Positions 1 through 12,540 are shown, counted from the stretch's first letter. The stretch: DNA of 64,000 nt from Salinicola lusitanus (GCF_003206045.1 NZ_PZJM01000003.1:340303-404302), one strand, 5' to 3'. Notes: generated by a model from the letters alone, not told the origin. Program-made: numbers and translations.

Positions 1-27
1 CTGAAGACGCTCTCCGATCAGAACTGA
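1..27 (+). CDS. C-terminal end of an upstream protein, possibly BamB (partial)
   Basis: The first 27 bases read in frame as a short tail ending LSDQN and a TGA stop, immediately followed by a strong hairpin, which is what the end of a co-directional gene would look like. In many gammaproteobacteria the gene just before der is bamB, encoding the outer-membrane assembly lipoprotein, so bamB is the likely identity from gene order alone. Eight residues cannot identify a protein, so the name is inference. Confidence 0.35.
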   Translation: MKTLSDQN

Positions 28-44
28 CCGGCACCGCGCTCTGC

Positions 45-74
45 CAATCGGCCCCGCCTGAGCGGGGCCGATTG
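45..74 (+). terminator. Hairpin terminator before der
   Basis: A perfect 13-bp inverted repeat (CAATCGGCCCCGC at 45-57, its complement at 62-74) with a CTGA loop lies just after the upstream stop codon. There is no long T tract, so termination strength is uncertain, but the position between two co-directional genes fits a terminator. Confidence 0.7.
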
Positions 75-216
75 CGTTGGGAAGAATGGAACCGCCCGGC
101 TCGGACTTCCCGCTGTTCGCGTGCTAGAATGACCGGCTATCAAGCGGTCGTACCGGGCTTCCTCGCAGCCCCTCCCGCCGGCCGTCCACCTTGTCACCGC
201 CTTTTTGCGAATCGCC

Positions 217-1620
217 ATGAACCCCGTTATCGCCCTGGTTGGCCGACCCAACGTCGGCAAGTCGACGCTTTTCAATCGCCTGACACGTACCCGCGACGCG
301 CTGGTGGCCGATTTCCCCGGCCTGACCCGCGACCGCAAGTACGGCAGCGGCCAGCTCGGCGACAAGACCTACACCGTGATCGACACCGGCGGCATCAGCG
401 GTGACGAGCAGGGTATCGACGCGGCCATGGCGGAGCAGTCGCTGACCGCCATCGACGAGGCCGATATCGTGCTGTTCATGGTCGACGGGCGTGCCGGGCT
501 GATGCCGGCCGACCAGGCGATCGCCAACCACCTGCGCGTCAACCAGAAGAAGACCTGGCTGGTGGTGAACAAGACCGATGGCCTCGAAGAGCAGACCGCG
601 ATGGCCGATTTCTGGGCGCTCGGCCTGGGCGATCCGCGACCGATCGCCGCCTCCCACGGACGCAACGTCACCACGCTGATCGACGAGGTGCTGGAGCCGT
701 TCCCCGAGCGCGACCCCAACGCCGGCCCGGCCGGCTATCATCCCGGCATTCACATCGGCGTCATCGGTCGCCCCAACGTCGGCAAGTCGACGCTGGTCAA
801 CCGCATGCTGGGCGAGGAGCGCGTGGTCGTGTTCGACGAGGCCGGCACCACCCGCGACGCCATCGAAGTGCCTTTCGAGCGGCGCGGCAAGCCTTACGTG
901 CTGGTCGATACCGCGGGTGTGCGGCGGCGCAAGAACGTCAGCCTGATCGCCGAGAAGTTCTCGATCATCAAGACGCTCGAGGCGATCAAGGAGTGCCACG
1001 TCGCGATCATGGTGCTGGACGCCCGCACCGGCCTGGTGGAGCAGGACATGCACCTGCTCGACTACGTGCTCAGCAGTGGGCGCGCGCTGGTGCTGGCGGT
1101 CAACAAGTGGGATGGCCTGGAAGGGGAAGCCCGCGACAAGATGCGCTCGGACATCAAGCGCCGGCTCGGGTTTGCCGACTACGCCGAGCTGCACTTCATC
1201 TCGGCCCTGCACGGCACCGGCGTCGGCGACCTCTACAAGTCGGTCGACAAGGCCTTCGACAGCGCCAACAGCCACTGGTCGACCAACCGGCTGACCTCGA
1301 TCCTGCAGGATGCCGTCAGCGAGCATCAGCCGCCGATGATCAATGGCCGCCGGATCAAGCTGCGCATGGCCCACCAAGGGGGCAGCAACCCGCCGATCAT
1401 CGTCGTCCACGGCAACCAGACCTCGTCGTTGCCGGAAGCCTACCGACGCTACCTCACCAACACCTTCCGCAAGGTGCTGAAAGTCCGAGGTACGCCAATC
1501 CGATTCGAGTTCCGTTCGGGCAACAACCCCTACGACAACCAGGCTGGCGCCAGCGACCGGGAAAAGGCCCGCGAGCGCCAGTTGAGCCGCACCCGGGAGG
1601 CGAGAAAGAACCGCCGCTGA
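217..1620 (+). CDS. der: Ribosome-associated GTPase Der (EngA)
   Basis: Essential double GTPase that acts in assembly of the 50S ribosomal subunit in the cytoplasm. The 467-residue protein has two complete G domains in tandem: both carry the Walker A motif GRPNVGKST (near residues 8-16 and about 185-193), a DTAG/DTGG switch II motif and NKxD (NKTD and NKWD), followed by the C-terminal KH-like domain ending in a basic tail. The ATG at 217 was chosen rather than an in-frame TTG at 205 because family members start two to four residues before the first G1 strand ([12 protein letters not shown]). Length is normal for the family. It stands alone between a hairpin and a convergent signalling operon. 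Confidence 0.97.
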   Translation: MNPVIALVGRPNVGKSTLFNRLTRTRDALVADFPGLTRDRKYGSGQLGDKTYTVIDTGGISGDEQGIDAAMAEQSLTAIDEADIVLFMVDGRAGLMPADQAIANHLRVNQKKTWLVVNKTDGLEEQTAMADFWALGLGDPRPIAASHGRNVTTLIDEVLEPFPERDPNAGPAGYHPGIHIGVIGRPNVGKSTLVNRMLGEERVVVFDEAGTTRDAIEVPFERRGKPYVLVDTAGVRRRKNVSLIAEKFSIIKTLEAIKECHVAIMVLDARTGLVEQDMHLLDYVLSSGRALVLAVNKWDGLEGEARDKMRSDIKRRLGFADYAELHFISALHGTGVGDLYKSVDKAFDSANSHWSTNRLTSILQDAVSEHQPPMINGRRIKLRMAHQGGSNPPIIVVHGNQTSSLPEAYRRYLTNTFRKVLKVRGTPIRFEFRSGNNPYDNQAGASDREKARERQLSRTREARKNRR

Positions 1621-1680
1621 CCTGCCTGGCGAGGCCAGTGGCGCCCGCGCCGTTCCTCGCCGCCGCGACGCCGTCGCTGG

Positions 1681-3283
1681 TCAAGGGGCAACGGCGACCC
1701 GGGTCTGATTCCTTCCCCCCTGCTTGGCGTCGTACATCGCACGGTCGGCGGCCTCGAGCAGCGCCTCGGCCGGTTGCCAGTCGAGCGTACTCGCCACCCC
1801 CGCACTGAATGTGACGTTGAAGGTCTCCCTCGCTGCCACGCACTCGAGCTGAGAGAAACTGACCCGGATACGCTCGATCGCTTCGCGAGCGTGCTCCAGC
1901 GAGCACGAGGGCAACACCGCCACGAACTCCTCGCCGCCGTAGCGGCCGACATGATCGACCCGGCGCAGCCGCTGGCGCAGCAGGTTGGCGAGCAGGCGAA
2001 TGACATAGTCGCCGGTGCCATGACCGTACGTATCGTTGATCGACTTGAAGCGATCGATGTCGATCATCACCACGCAGGCCTCCGAGCCGGTACGCTCGGA
2101 GCGCGCCTGTTCGATCTCGATCAATTCCTTGATCGCCGGGTGCTTGATCAGGCCGGTCAGGCCATCACGGGCCAATGCCAGACTGAGCTGCCGGGAGCGC
2201 TGTGCCCTCGCCGTGACCGCAGCCACTAGCGCCACGTCCGCGATCGGCTTGACCAGAAAGTCGTCACCGGCCTGGGCCAGGGCCTGCGCCTGGCGGTGGA
2301 CGTCGGATTCCGCCGACAGATAGACCAGTGGAATTCGCAGCCAGTCGTCGTCGAAGCGAATGAGGCGCGCCAGTTCCGGTCCGGAGCACCCCGGCATGTT
2401 GATGTCGATCAGTACCAGATCGGGCACGAAATCGCGCAGGCCCCGCAACACGTCGCGGGGCGCGGTGATGACCCGGGACTCGATCCCGGCGCCCTTCAAG
2501 GTCAGGCGAAAATGCTCGGCGAGCTCGAGGTCGTCGTCGACGATCAGCACCCGGTAGGGATCCTGCTGCGGAAGGTTGACCAACTGGCGGAGATGGCGCT
2601 CCAGCGAAGGCACATCGACGGGATGGGCAAAGAAGCCGTGAGCCCCGTCACGAACCGCCTGGAGACGAGCATCGAACCCGGTGTCGTCGCTCAGCAGTAT
2701 CAGCATCGCCTGCGGCATGTCGGCGATACGATCGCGCCAGGTGACGCTGTCGACCCGGGCCGTGTCGACGATCGCGACATCCGGCTGCCACTCACGACAG
2801 GACCTCTCCGCCGAGAGCGCGCGGCAGTCGTAGCCGAATCCGGTCAGTGAATGGATCAGGGCGTCGGTCTCGCCATCCGCCATGACCGCGATCCGAATGG
2901 GCCGATCGCCGCTGGCGAGGTCATAGCCGGCTTGCGGCTCGGCGACGGCCGCTGCAGCGGTGGTGGCGAGCAGACGATAGCTGTCCCGAAGGCGGTCGTG
3001 CAGCGCCGAGAGCATCGGCGGCGTGGGCGCAGCCGCGCTCTCGATCACGGTCTGAAGCCACATCTCCATTTCACGGGCATCGCGGCTCAACTCGGGATAA
3101 CCGAACGTCCCCGCGGAGCCCGCGATCCGGTGCAGACCCTGTTTCAGTACCTCGAGCATCGCCGGATCGAGTCCGCTCTGGCGCGCGCTGAGCTCGCGTG
3201 CCTGAGCGGTGAGGGTCTGCAGGTCCTCGCCGAGACGCTGACTGTACTGTGCCTTGAGCGCCGCCAGCCGCGCCTGGATGTCA

Positions 3284-3294
<11 letters not shown>
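1681..3294 (-). CDS. Hpt-REC-REC-GGDEF diguanylate cyclase
   Basis: Cytoplasmic 537-residue signalling protein predicted to make cyclic di-GMP. Visible domains in order: an N-terminal Hpt-like four-helix segment with H55 in an LHRIAGSAGTFG motif; a first receiver-like domain that is degenerate (no clear DD pair); a second receiver with DDD near residue 255 and phospho-acceptor D297 in LIDINMPG; and a GGDEF domain with intact GGEEF at 453-457. An RxxD inhibitory site (R444-D447) sits five residues upstream, so product inhibition is likely. Its start overlaps the preceding response regulator by 11 bp, making it the last gene of a kinase-regulator-cyclase operon. The Hpt could complete a phosphorelay since the hybrid kinase has none; that is inference. 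Confidence 0.9.
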
Positions 3295-3673
<379 letters not shown>

Positions 3674-3674
3674 C

Positions 3675-6600
3675 TCAGCGGGTTTCCTCGTTTTGATTGT
3701 CCGACGACGTCGCACCGCCCCGAAGCTGACGACCGAAGGCTTCCATGAGCGCCTCGGCAGAGAGACCGGGCTTGGCGATCGCCGTATCCATTCGTCCCAG
3801 CAGCGTCGGTGCCAGCGCCTCCTCGGACAGGATGATGACAGCCGGCTGGCGGGCCAGTTGGCTCAGCATCGGAATGATCTCCCAGCCGGGCGATTGCGGC
3901 CCGGTGAGATCCAGCGATATCAAGCCGTAGTCATGGCTGTCGAGCAGATAGCGCGCTTCCTGCAGCGAACGCGCCACGTCCAGCGTCATGCTGACGGCGA
4001 TCTGTTGCGCCACGCGGTGGGTCAGCTCGGCATCGCTCTCGACATGCAGGATACGCTCGCGCTGGGGCTTCAGACTCAGCGAACTGTGCAGTGCGCCAGC
4101 CAGCCGCTTCTCGTCGAGCGGTTTGGCCAGCCAATCGACGGCATCCAAGCGGCCGCCGATCTCCAGCTCCCCCTCTTCCGCCGCCGCCGAGACGATCAAC
4201 ACCGGCAACTCCCGGGTGCGCGGTTGCTCGCGCAGTTGACGCAGCAGCGTCAGGCCGTTGCCGTCCGGCAGCAGCAGATCGAGGGTGATGGCATCGAAGC
4301 TCCGGCGCTCGAGCCATTTCAGGGCTTCACCGATGGTGTGCGCGGTTTCGGCCTGATAGCCCCAGTGCCTGACCAGCGTGGCCAGCAGCACTGCCGTGTC
4401 CGGATCGTCCTCGACGATCAGCAGCCGGGATCCGGTGGTTTCGATCTCGTGGCCGTCGACAGCCGCTGGCGACGCTTCCACTGACACTCTGGACTCGGGC
4501 GCCTGAGCCATCTCCGTGCAGGGCAGCTCGAAGAAGAAACAGGCGCCCTGCCCGGCCTCCGAGAAGAAGTTGATCGACCCTCGCATCCGCTCGACGAGCT
4601 CACGCGTGATGGCAAGGCCCAGACCGGTCCCGCCCTGCTTGCGCGTGGTGGAGCCGTCGGCCTGGGAGAACTTCTGGAAGATGCGATCGTGAAACTCGGC
4701 GGGAATGCCCGGGCCGTGGTCGATGATACTGACTCTCACCCGTTCACCGATCGGCTCTACCCGAATTTCGACCTGGGTGTGCGGTGGAGAGAACTTCGCC
4801 GCGTTGGAGAGCAGATTGCTCATCACCTGCTGAAGGCGCATCGGGTCGACGTTGACACTCGCGCGATCCATGCGATCGGTCACCACATAGCGAGTCTGGA
4901 ACTGGTCGGCGTAAGCCTGGTTGGCCTCGATCGCCTGGTCGACCAGTGGCATCAGCGGCTGTTCCTGCATCTGGAACGTCATCTTGCCGGCGACCAGTTT
5001 CTCCATGTCGAGCAGATCGTTGATCAGCAGGATCAGGCGCTGGGAATTGCTGTGGGCGGTCTTCAACATCCCACGCATCGCATCCGGCGGTGTTCCGAGC
5101 GCGCCGCCCTGAATCAACCCCAGCGCACCGGAAATCGAGGTCAGCGGCGTGCGTAGCTCATGACTGACGGTGGAGATGAACTCGCCCTTGAGACGCTCGT
5201 CGCGCTTGCGCTCGGTCACGTCGTGGAGGAAGCCGTGCCATATCGTCCCGCCATCGTCCTCCCGCTCGGGGATCGACTGGCCGGCAAGCCAGATGACCCG
5301 ACCATCGGGATGCAGGATGCGATACTCACACTGCCATGGAGTCAGATTCTCCCTCGACTCGGTGATAGACCGCAGAACCATCTCCCGATCCTCTTCCAGG
5401 ATCGCCTCGATGACCGCGGAGGAGTCCTGTGCCGCCTGCTCGGGGGTGATCCCGTAGAACGCCTTGATCGCGTCACTGGCGTAGGGAAACGAGGGCCGCC
5501 CATCGGCATCGACCCGATACTGATAGATCATCCCGGGGGTCTGGGAGGCAATCTTGCGCAGCCGCTTGCTCAACTCCTCCCGCGCTTCGACTTCGTGCCA
5601 GCGCATCAGCGTGGCACCGACCCAACGCGCCAGCAGGCGCACGAACTCCTTGTCGACTTCGTCGAATCGACGGGGATGCGGCCGATCGCTGCTGAAGGCC
5701 AAGGCCCCGTAGCGCTGTCCATGTACCCAGATAGGGGCACCGATATAGCTCTTGAGCGAGTAACGCAAACGGCAGCGGTGCTCGCCGAAGCCATCGGTGT
5801 CGGCATCGGCGAAGGCGACGACGTCGGCACTGGCCATGGTCAATTCACAGAACGTGTCGCTGGTCTTCAGGTGCTGTCCCGGCTCGAACCGCTGATCGAT
5901 GGAGTAGGCGGCCTGGATCAGATAATCCTCACCCTCGATACGGTTGGCGACGGCAAATGGCATCCCAAGATGCTCGGCACCTGCCTGCAGCGCCTTTTCC
6001 ACCAGACGCTGGAAAGAGGTTTCCTGGAAGGCTGCGATATCGTTGAGGGTCTGCAGCGTCTCCTTCTGTGCCTCGAGGCGCTGGTTGAGGGACTCCAGGG
6101 TCGATTTCTGGCCCTCGAGCCGCTGCTGATGACGAAGCATGGTGTCCCGGGTCACACGACGCGTGCCCCACAGCAGCAGCAGCAGGCAGGCCTCGGCGAT
6201 CAGCCACGCCACACCCCAGCGCAGCCAGGTGCTGATGATCAGCGCATCGCGATGCTCGAGTTGCGTCGTGATATCTTTCCAGACCGCCACCGCCGCGATC
6301 GCTCGCGAGCTGTCGTCCCCGGATTGGCTCAGCGGGACCAGCGTCAACAGATAGCCGCGTCCGTCATCGCCCTCGACCACGGACCAGTTCGCGCGGTCTT
6401 GCACCACCGGCATCTGGGTGCCGGACAACCAGTCATCGATCAGCGCATTCGAGCGCTTGGTCACCCGCCATCGGGGTACGGCCCCATCGATATCGCCCTC
6501 TCGGGAAAGCACCGCGACACCGCTCTCCAGTTGATTGGAGAGTCTGGCGACGTCGGGCACCACGGCAAATTCCACCTCGAGAAGCCCGACGAGCGTATCG

Positions 6601-7157
6601 CTCTTCTCGTCCTCGGGTCCGAAGATCGGCGCGACACCAGCCGTGGTCGCTCGGGAACCGTCGAACTCGATGCCGTAGACCGCCTCTCGCGTTTCCAGGC
6701 TCCGCCGTAACAGATAGTCGCTGTCCCCGGAGACCGGGGACGCGTCATGCGACTGCAGGCTCAGGAAAGGACTCGCGTCGTCGTCACCAGGCAGGAAGAG
6801 GTTGAGTTCCAGCGCATTGCCCGCTTCCAGCGCCCTCCAGTAGGGAGCGAGATTCTCGCGAAGTCGGGTCCGGATCGCTTGCAGCCGAGCTGGCGAGACG
6901 GGGCCCGTCGCCTGGGCCATGAGTCCGCGAACGACCGGATTGGCGACCAGCGTGGTCGCCAGTACCTGGACTCGACGTTCGAGCCCGGCACGCGAAGCAT
7001 TGATGGTGATTCCCTGTTCCTGAGACTGGAAATTCAGGTCCCGGGAAAAGGCCTCACGATCATTGAACAACGCCTGCAACAACATCCAACCGAAGAACAG
7101 CGTCAGCAGGATGCTGCCCAGGACAATCAACCATGTCGGTAAGCGAGAGACCTTCAC
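3675..7157 (-). CDS. Membrane hybrid sensor histidine kinase (Cache-like/GAF/PAS/HisKA/HATPase/REC/REC)
   Basis: Large 1160-residue inner-membrane kinase. A transmembrane helix at about 9-30 and a second at about 308-331 bracket a periplasmic region that looks like a Cache-type sensor. After a short coiled coil come a GAF domain (about 385-520), a PAS domain with PAC motif (about 530-650), HisKA with H666 in SHELRTPLTS, and a HATPase with N and G boxes (GPGIPAEF, GGTGLGL). Two receivers follow, with D960 in LDLLLPDG and D1083 in SLDLTG; the second lacks the usual MxPG loop and may be weak. No Hpt domain is present. It is the first gene of the operon with the response regulator and cyclase, transcribed away from the DUF815 gene. 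The ligand cannot be read from sequence. Confidence 0.92.
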   Translation of the reverse strand: MKVSRLPTWLIVLGSILLTLFFGWMLLQALFNDREAFSRDLNFQSQEQGITINASRAGLERRVQVLATTLVANPVVRGLMAQATGPVSPARLQAIRTRLRENLAPYWRALEAGNALELNLFLPGDDDASPFLSLQSHDASPVSGDSDYLLRRSLETREAVYGIEFDGSRATTAGVAPIFGPEDEKSDTLVGLLEVEFAVVPDVARLSNQLESGVAVLSREGDIDGAVPRWRVTKRSNALIDDWLSGTQMPVVQDRANWSVVEGDDGRGYLLTLVPLSQSGDDSSRAIAAVAVWKDITTQLEHRDALIISTWLRWGVAWLIAEACLLLLLWGTRRVTRDTMLRHQQRLEGQKSTLESLNQRLEAQKETLQTLNDIAAFQETSFQRLVEKALQAGAEHLGMPFAVANRIEGEDYLIQAAYSIDQRFEPGQHLKTSDTFCELTMASADVVAFADADTDGFGEHRCRLRYSLKSYIGAPIWVHGQRYGALAFSSDRPHPRRFDEVDKEFVRLLARWVGATLMRWHEVEAREELSKRLRKIASQTPGMIYQYRVDADGRPSFPYASDAIKAFYGITPEQAAQDSSAVIEAILEEDREMVLRSITESRENLTPWQCEYRILHPDGRVIWLAGQSIPEREDDGGTIWHGFLHDVTERKRDERLKGEFISTVSHELRTPLTSISGALGLIQGGALGTPPDAMRGMLKTAHSNSQRLILLINDLLDMEKLVAGKMTFQMQEQPLMPLVDQAIEANQAYADQFQTRYVVTDRMDRASVNVDPMRLQQVMSNLLSNAAKFSPPHTQVEIRVEPIGERVRVSIIDHGPGIPAEFHDRIFQKFSQADGSTTRKQGGTGLGLAITRELVERMRGSINFFSEAGQGACFFFELPCTEMAQAPESRVSVEASPAAVDGHEIETTGSRLLIVEDDPDTAVLLATLVRHWGYQAETAHTIGEALKWLERRSFDAITLDLLLPDGNGLTLLRQLREQPRTRELPVLIVSAAAEEGELEIGGRLDAVDWLAKPLDEKRLAGALHSSLSLKPQRERILHVESDAELTHRVAQQIAVSMTLDVARSLQEARYLLDSHDYGLISLDLTGPQSPGWEIIPMLSQLARQPAVIILSEEALAPTLLGRMDTAIAKPGLSAEALMEAFGRQLRGGATSSDNQNEETR

Positions 7158-7234
7158 CCGTCTGTCTCCTCATGAACGGTTCCCAAGCAAAGCATGAAAT
7201 GACTCATGCTTTTTCATGAGGATAACGCATTCGC

Positions 7235-8107
7235 TTACGCCGTTGGCCGTTGAATGGATTGCGAACCGACCCACTGGCAGGCGAATTGCCACGCGGCACG
7301 ACCGCTGCGCACGCCGCGCAGCGTGGCATAGCGCACCGCGTCGGCACGGGCCGCCTCGCTCCAGGCACCGTCTCCTCCCAGATGGGCGACCCAATGGCGG
7401 CATGCCTCGAGGTAGGATTGCTGGTCGAACGGGTGAAACGCCAGCCACAGGCCGAAACGATCCGACAGCGAGATTTTTTCCTCCACGGCATCGCCATGGT
7501 GCAACTCGCCATCGACCAGGTGCGTCTCCTGATTGTCGGCCATCGACTCCGGCAACAGGTGACGACGATTCGACGTGGCATAGAGCAGCACATTCTCCGG
7601 CGGCCCGGTCAGCGTGCCATCGAGCACGCTCTTCAACGCCTTATAGGCATCGTCGCTGCCCTCGAACGACAGATCGTCGCAGTAGACGACGAATCGTTCC
7701 GACCGATCCCGCAACCGCTGCACCAGGATCGGCAGCGCGACCAGATCGTGACGATCGACCTGGATCAGGCGGAGCCCCTCGCCGGACAGCGTATTGAGCA
7801 GGGCGCGCACCATCGACGACTTGCCGCTGCCCCGCGCGCCCCACAGCAAGGCATGGTTGGCGGGGTAGCCTTGGAGAAACGCTCGGGTGTTCTCCAGCAA
7901 GGCGCGCTTCTGGCGCTCGACCCCGATCAGATCCTCCAGCCGGACGCTATCACGCGGCGATACCGCGACCAGCTGTCCGCCGAGCGGGTGGGATTGCCAC
8001 AGGGCCGCGACATCACGCGCCCAGTCGATGGCAGGCGGCTGCTCGGGCAGCCATCCCTCGACACGATCCAGTAAACGGCTCAGACGTAGCGCCAAATCAC
8101 CATCCAT
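7235..8107 (-). CDS. DUF815 family P-loop ATPase
   Basis: A 290-residue AAA-like ATPase of the DUF815 family, whose cellular role is not established. Walker A is GARGSGKSS (around residue 88) and Walker B is VVYCDDLSFE; a sensor-1 type ATSNRRHLLPE motif follows, with the arginine pair typical of this family. The ATG at 8107 has AAGGAG eight bases upstream. It lies directly upstream of the sensor kinase gene with about 77 bp between, close enough for partial read-through but not obviously the same operon. Length and motif order match the family. Confidence 0.88.
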   Translation of the reverse strand: MDGDLALRLSRLLDRVEGWLPEQPPAIDWARDVAALWQSHPLGGQLVAVSPRDSVRLEDLIGVERQKRALLENTRAFLQGYPANHALLWGARGSGKSSMVRALLNTLSGEGLRLIQVDRHDLVALPILVQRLRDRSERFVVYCDDLSFEGSDDAYKALKSVLDGTLTGPPENVLLYATSNRRHLLPESMADNQETHLVDGELHHGDAVEEKISLSDRFGLWLAFHPFDQQSYLEACRHWVAHLGGDGAWSEAARADAVRYATLRGVRSGRAAWQFACQWVGSQSIQRPTA

Positions 8108-8354
8108 CCTCGACTCTCCTTGAAACGAACAGGGTCAGACGATTCCGGCAACGGGCTCTAAGAGTGGGGGAAAGTAACGATGGAAATCGATCTTCCCGGA
8201 GGATTGCAGGCTGCCGGAAACGGAGTATCTTGTGCCGGCTGGCCCCTCGGGTCCAGTCGCGGCCCTCGGTCGACCCGCATTTTCGGCCTGGGAGTACCGA
8301 TTCGGCACCGCCGCTCACCCAGACGTTTCCCATGGCTCATTTCAAGGAGTGACG

Positions 8355-8972
8355 ATGGCGTTTCGCTTCCGCTGGCTCGCCGCATCGATCCTGGTGACTT
8401 CGCTCACCGGCTGCCTGGCGCTCCCCCAGGTCGGCTTCATGCTGGGACGAATCGCGCTGTCGTCGATGGGCGTCGAGAACGTGCGCATCGGCAACTACCA
8501 CTTCTCGCCCGGTCTGGAAGGCATCGACGAATTGACGCTGCTGAGTTCGGGGCTGGCGCTGGCCGGCCTGCCGGTGAACGTCGATCTGCCGCTGGCGATG
8601 GTGCTGCCGGCGGGGACGCCGTCGGTCACGCTGCAGGGCTTCGACTGGCAGCTCCAGGTGCCCGGCGCGGAACCCGCCGCCGGCGAAGTCACCGAGCCGA
8701 TTTCGCTGACCGGCGGCGAGCCCGAGACCGTCACACTGCCGGTTTCGCTGGAGCCGGAAGGCCTCGACGCACTATCGTCCAGGGCCGATCGCGTGTCGTC
8801 CCTGCTCTCGCTCGCCCGACGGTTGAGTCGCGCCGGCGAGCTGCCGACAGGCAGCCAACTGACGCTGACGCCCACACTGCCGGCCGCGCTCGACGGCATC
8901 GTCACGGCGCCGACCCTGACCCTGGACATCGGTGAACCCGCCGACGGCGGCCAGCAAGACCCGTCGGCTTGA
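8355..8972 (+). CDS. Predicted lipoprotein of unknown function
   Basis: A 205-residue protein beginning with an n-region, hydrophobic stretch and lipobox LTGC (Cys about 19), so it is predicted to be a lipid-anchored envelope protein. ATG at 8355 is preceded by AAGGAG at 8344-8349, which decides against the longer in-frame start at 8232. The mature part is rich in beta-strand-like sequence and in E, T, S and L, with no recognised domain. It is followed 76 bp later by an M48 metalloprotease lipoprotein on the same strand, so both may act at the envelope. Function unknown. Confidence 0.75.
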   Translation: MAFRFRWLAASILVTSLTGCLALPQVGFMLGRIALSSMGVENVRIGNYHFSPGLEGIDELTLLSSGLALAGLPVNVDLPLAMVLPAGTPSVTLQGFDWQLQVPGAEPAAGEVTEPISLTGGEPETVTLPVSLEPEGLDALSSRADRVSSLLSLARRLSRAGELPTGSQLTLTPTLPAALDGIVTAPTLTLDIGEPADGGQQDPSA

Positions 8973-9048
8973 CCGCCCTGCCAGGCCGGGTATCTTGGGC
9001 CAATCGGCACCCCCAACAACTTATGACCAGAGAGTTTCGGAGACCATC

Positions 9049-9855
9049 ATGTCAGGAAGACCTTCCCCCCGGCTGATTGGCGCCCTCGGCCTCGCCGTCC
9101 TGCTGAGCGCCTGCAGCACCTCGCCGATGGGCCGCAACCAGTTGGCCTTCTACTCCGATGACGAGCTGGCGCAGATGGGCCAGCAGAGCTTCGCCCAGTA
9201 CCAGCAGGAGCTGCCCACGGTCAGTGGCGCCCAGGCCAACTACGTGCAGTGCGTGGCGAAAGCGATCACCGCCGAGGTCCCCGCCAGTGCCGGTATCTCC
9301 GAGTGGGAGGTCAAGCTGTTCAAGGACGACACCGCCAACGCCTTCGCCCTGCCGGGCGGCTATATCGGTGTCAACACCGGGCTGCTCGACGTCGCCACCA
9401 ACCAGGACCAGTTGGCTGCGGTCATCGGCCACGAGGTCGGTCATGTGCTGGCGCATCACGCCAACGAGCGCGTTTCCACCCAGGCAGCGACGCAGAGCGG
9501 GCTCTCCGTACTGCAGACGGTGGCAGGCCTGCAAGGCGCGGGTGGCGAGCAGGTGATGGGGCTGCTGGGGGCGGGTGCGCAATACGGCGTGATTCTGCCA
9601 TTCTCGCGCCAGCAGGAGTCGGAAGCCGACCTGGTAGGGCTGGACCTGATGGCCGATGCCGGGTTCGACCCCAGCGCCAGCATTCAGCTGTGGCAGAACA
9701 TGTCGGCCAACAGCCAGGGCGAGCCGCCGGCCTGGATGTCCACCCACCCCAGCAACTCGCAGCGGATGGAAGGCCTGCACAATCGCCTCAGCGAGGCCCA
9801 GTCGCGCTACGAACGGGCCAAGGCCAACGGCAAGCGACCCAACTGCAAAGCTTGA
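9049..9855 (+). CDS. M48 family metalloprotease lipoprotein (LoiP/YcaL type)
   Basis: A 268-residue periplasmic or outer-membrane-anchored zinc endopeptidase of the M48 family, involved in quality control of envelope proteins in related species. It starts with a signal peptide ending in the lipobox LSAC. The HExxH zinc motif is HEVGH beginning at H128, and a downstream EADLVGLDLM supplies the third ligand and the family's conserved aspartate. Size fits the short lipoprotein branch (LoiP/YcaL) and not multi-pass HtpX or TPR-bearing BepA. ATG at 9049 was chosen because a signal peptide begins there; an upstream in-frame start at 8932 would bury it. Confidence 0.9.
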   Translation: MSGRPSPRLIGALGLAVLLSACSTSPMGRNQLAFYSDDELAQMGQQSFAQYQQELPTVSGAQANYVQCVAKAITAEVPASAGISEWEVKLFKDDTANAFALPGGYIGVNTGLLDVATNQDQLAAVIGHEVGHVLAHHANERVSTQAATQSGLSVLQTVAGLQGAGGEQVMGLLGAGAQYGVILPFSRQQESEADLVGLDLMADAGFDPSASIQLWQNMSANSQGEPPAWMSTHPSNSQRMEGLHNRLSEAQSRYERAKANGKRPNCKA

Positions 9856-10171
9856 TCCTCTCGCGTTCGGTCTCCCGGCAAGAGCCAATACGCTCGGGGT
9901 CTCCACCCAATGACGCCTTCCAGACGACGCTGGACGACAGTCACCCGTGCCGAGTCTTGCGTCATGGATGGCGCAAGCGGCGCGTTGGAAAGGGACGCCC
10001 TTTCGCGCCGACCCGCGCACGGGAGAGTGGCGTTCGGGTTTTCGTCGTCTGAGGCGTCAAACAGGGGAGCGCGAGGGGCTTGCCCCTCGCATTCATGAGC
10101 CAAAGCATCGTTGAGACTCGGCCAGTGGTAAGCTGATCCTGCTCGAATTCGTTGCCTCGCCAGAGCCCAAA
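9856..10171. other. Intergenic region between convergent genes
   Basis: About 316 bp with no credible gene. It contains the hairpin at 10071-10090 and otherwise only sequence without a coding signature that I recognise. Both flanking genes end here. Confidence 0.6.
10071..10090. terminator. Hairpin between M48 protease and aroE
   Basis: Perfect 9-bp inverted repeat GCGAGGGGC (10071-10079) and GCCCCTCGC (10082-10090) around a very short loop, so in practice an 8-bp stem with a CTTG tetraloop. It lies between two convergent genes and could serve both. No T tract is visible. Confidence 0.55.
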
Positions 10172-11988
<1,817 letters not shown>

Positions 11989-12540
11989 TCAGGCGCGCAG
12001 CAGCCGCCCGGTCGTCAGATCGCGGATGGTGCTGGGCCGGTCGCGTCCACCGAGTGGTCCATCGACGATCGCGCCCAACGCCTCGCCGAATGTTTCACGC
12101 ACCTCATCGGCGCTCATCGCCGGCGCTTCACCGGCACGATTGGCCGATGTCGACACCAGGGGTCCACCCCAGGCGGCGCACAACTCCTGCACCAGCGGAT
12201 GGTCGCTGACCCGAACCGCCAGCGTGGAATGCTCCCCACGCAGCAGCGGTCTGGCCCGCCCGTTATCGGGTATCAGCCAGGTATGGGGCCCTGGCCAGGT
12301 CTCGAGAAGGCGTTGGCGGGCTCGCTCGTCGATGCCCTCGAGCCACTCAGAAAGCTGCCGGATGTCACCGGCGATCAGGATCAGGCCCTTTTCGCTGGCG
12401 CGCCCCTTGAGCGCGATCAGCGATGCCAGCGCCCGATCGTCGTCCGGGTCGCAGCCGAGCCCCCATACCCCTTCGGTCGGATAGGCGATGATTCCCCCCT
12501 GCCGAAGGGAGGAGACGGCAGCCGAGAAATCTTGACGCAT
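11989..12540 (-). CDS. tsaC: L-threonylcarbamoyladenylate synthase TsaC
   Basis: YrdC-fold enzyme forming threonylcarbamoyl-AMP from threonine, bicarbonate and ATP for the t6A37 modification of ANN-decoding tRNAs. The 183-residue protein has the N-terminal GGIIAYPTEGVWGLGCDP motif and KGRASEKGLILI, as in short TsaC proteins; the Sua5 extension is absent. It lies 75 bp upstream of hemF on the same strand. Its leader is duplicated (see 12541-12580). Confidence 0.95.
   Translation of the reverse strand: MRQDFSAAVSSLRQGGIIAYPTEGVWGLGCDPDDDRALASLIALKGRASEKGLILIAGDIRQLSEWLEGIDERARQRLLETWPGPHTWLIPDNGRARPLLRGEHSTLAVRVSDHPLVQELCAAWGGPLVSTSANRAGEAPAMSADEVRETFGEALGAIVDGPLGGRDRPSTIRDLTTGRLLRA

Noticed and set aside
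124-1410. Long open frame (428 codons) on the minus strand opposite der
   Set aside because: It is a complementary-frame shadow of the certain der gene; its product is low-complexity, rich in H, R, D, V and L, and matches nothing.
5160-6710. Open frame of 516 codons on the plus strand opposite the hybrid kinase
   Set aside because: Shadow frame; the kinase domains on the other strand are unmistakable.
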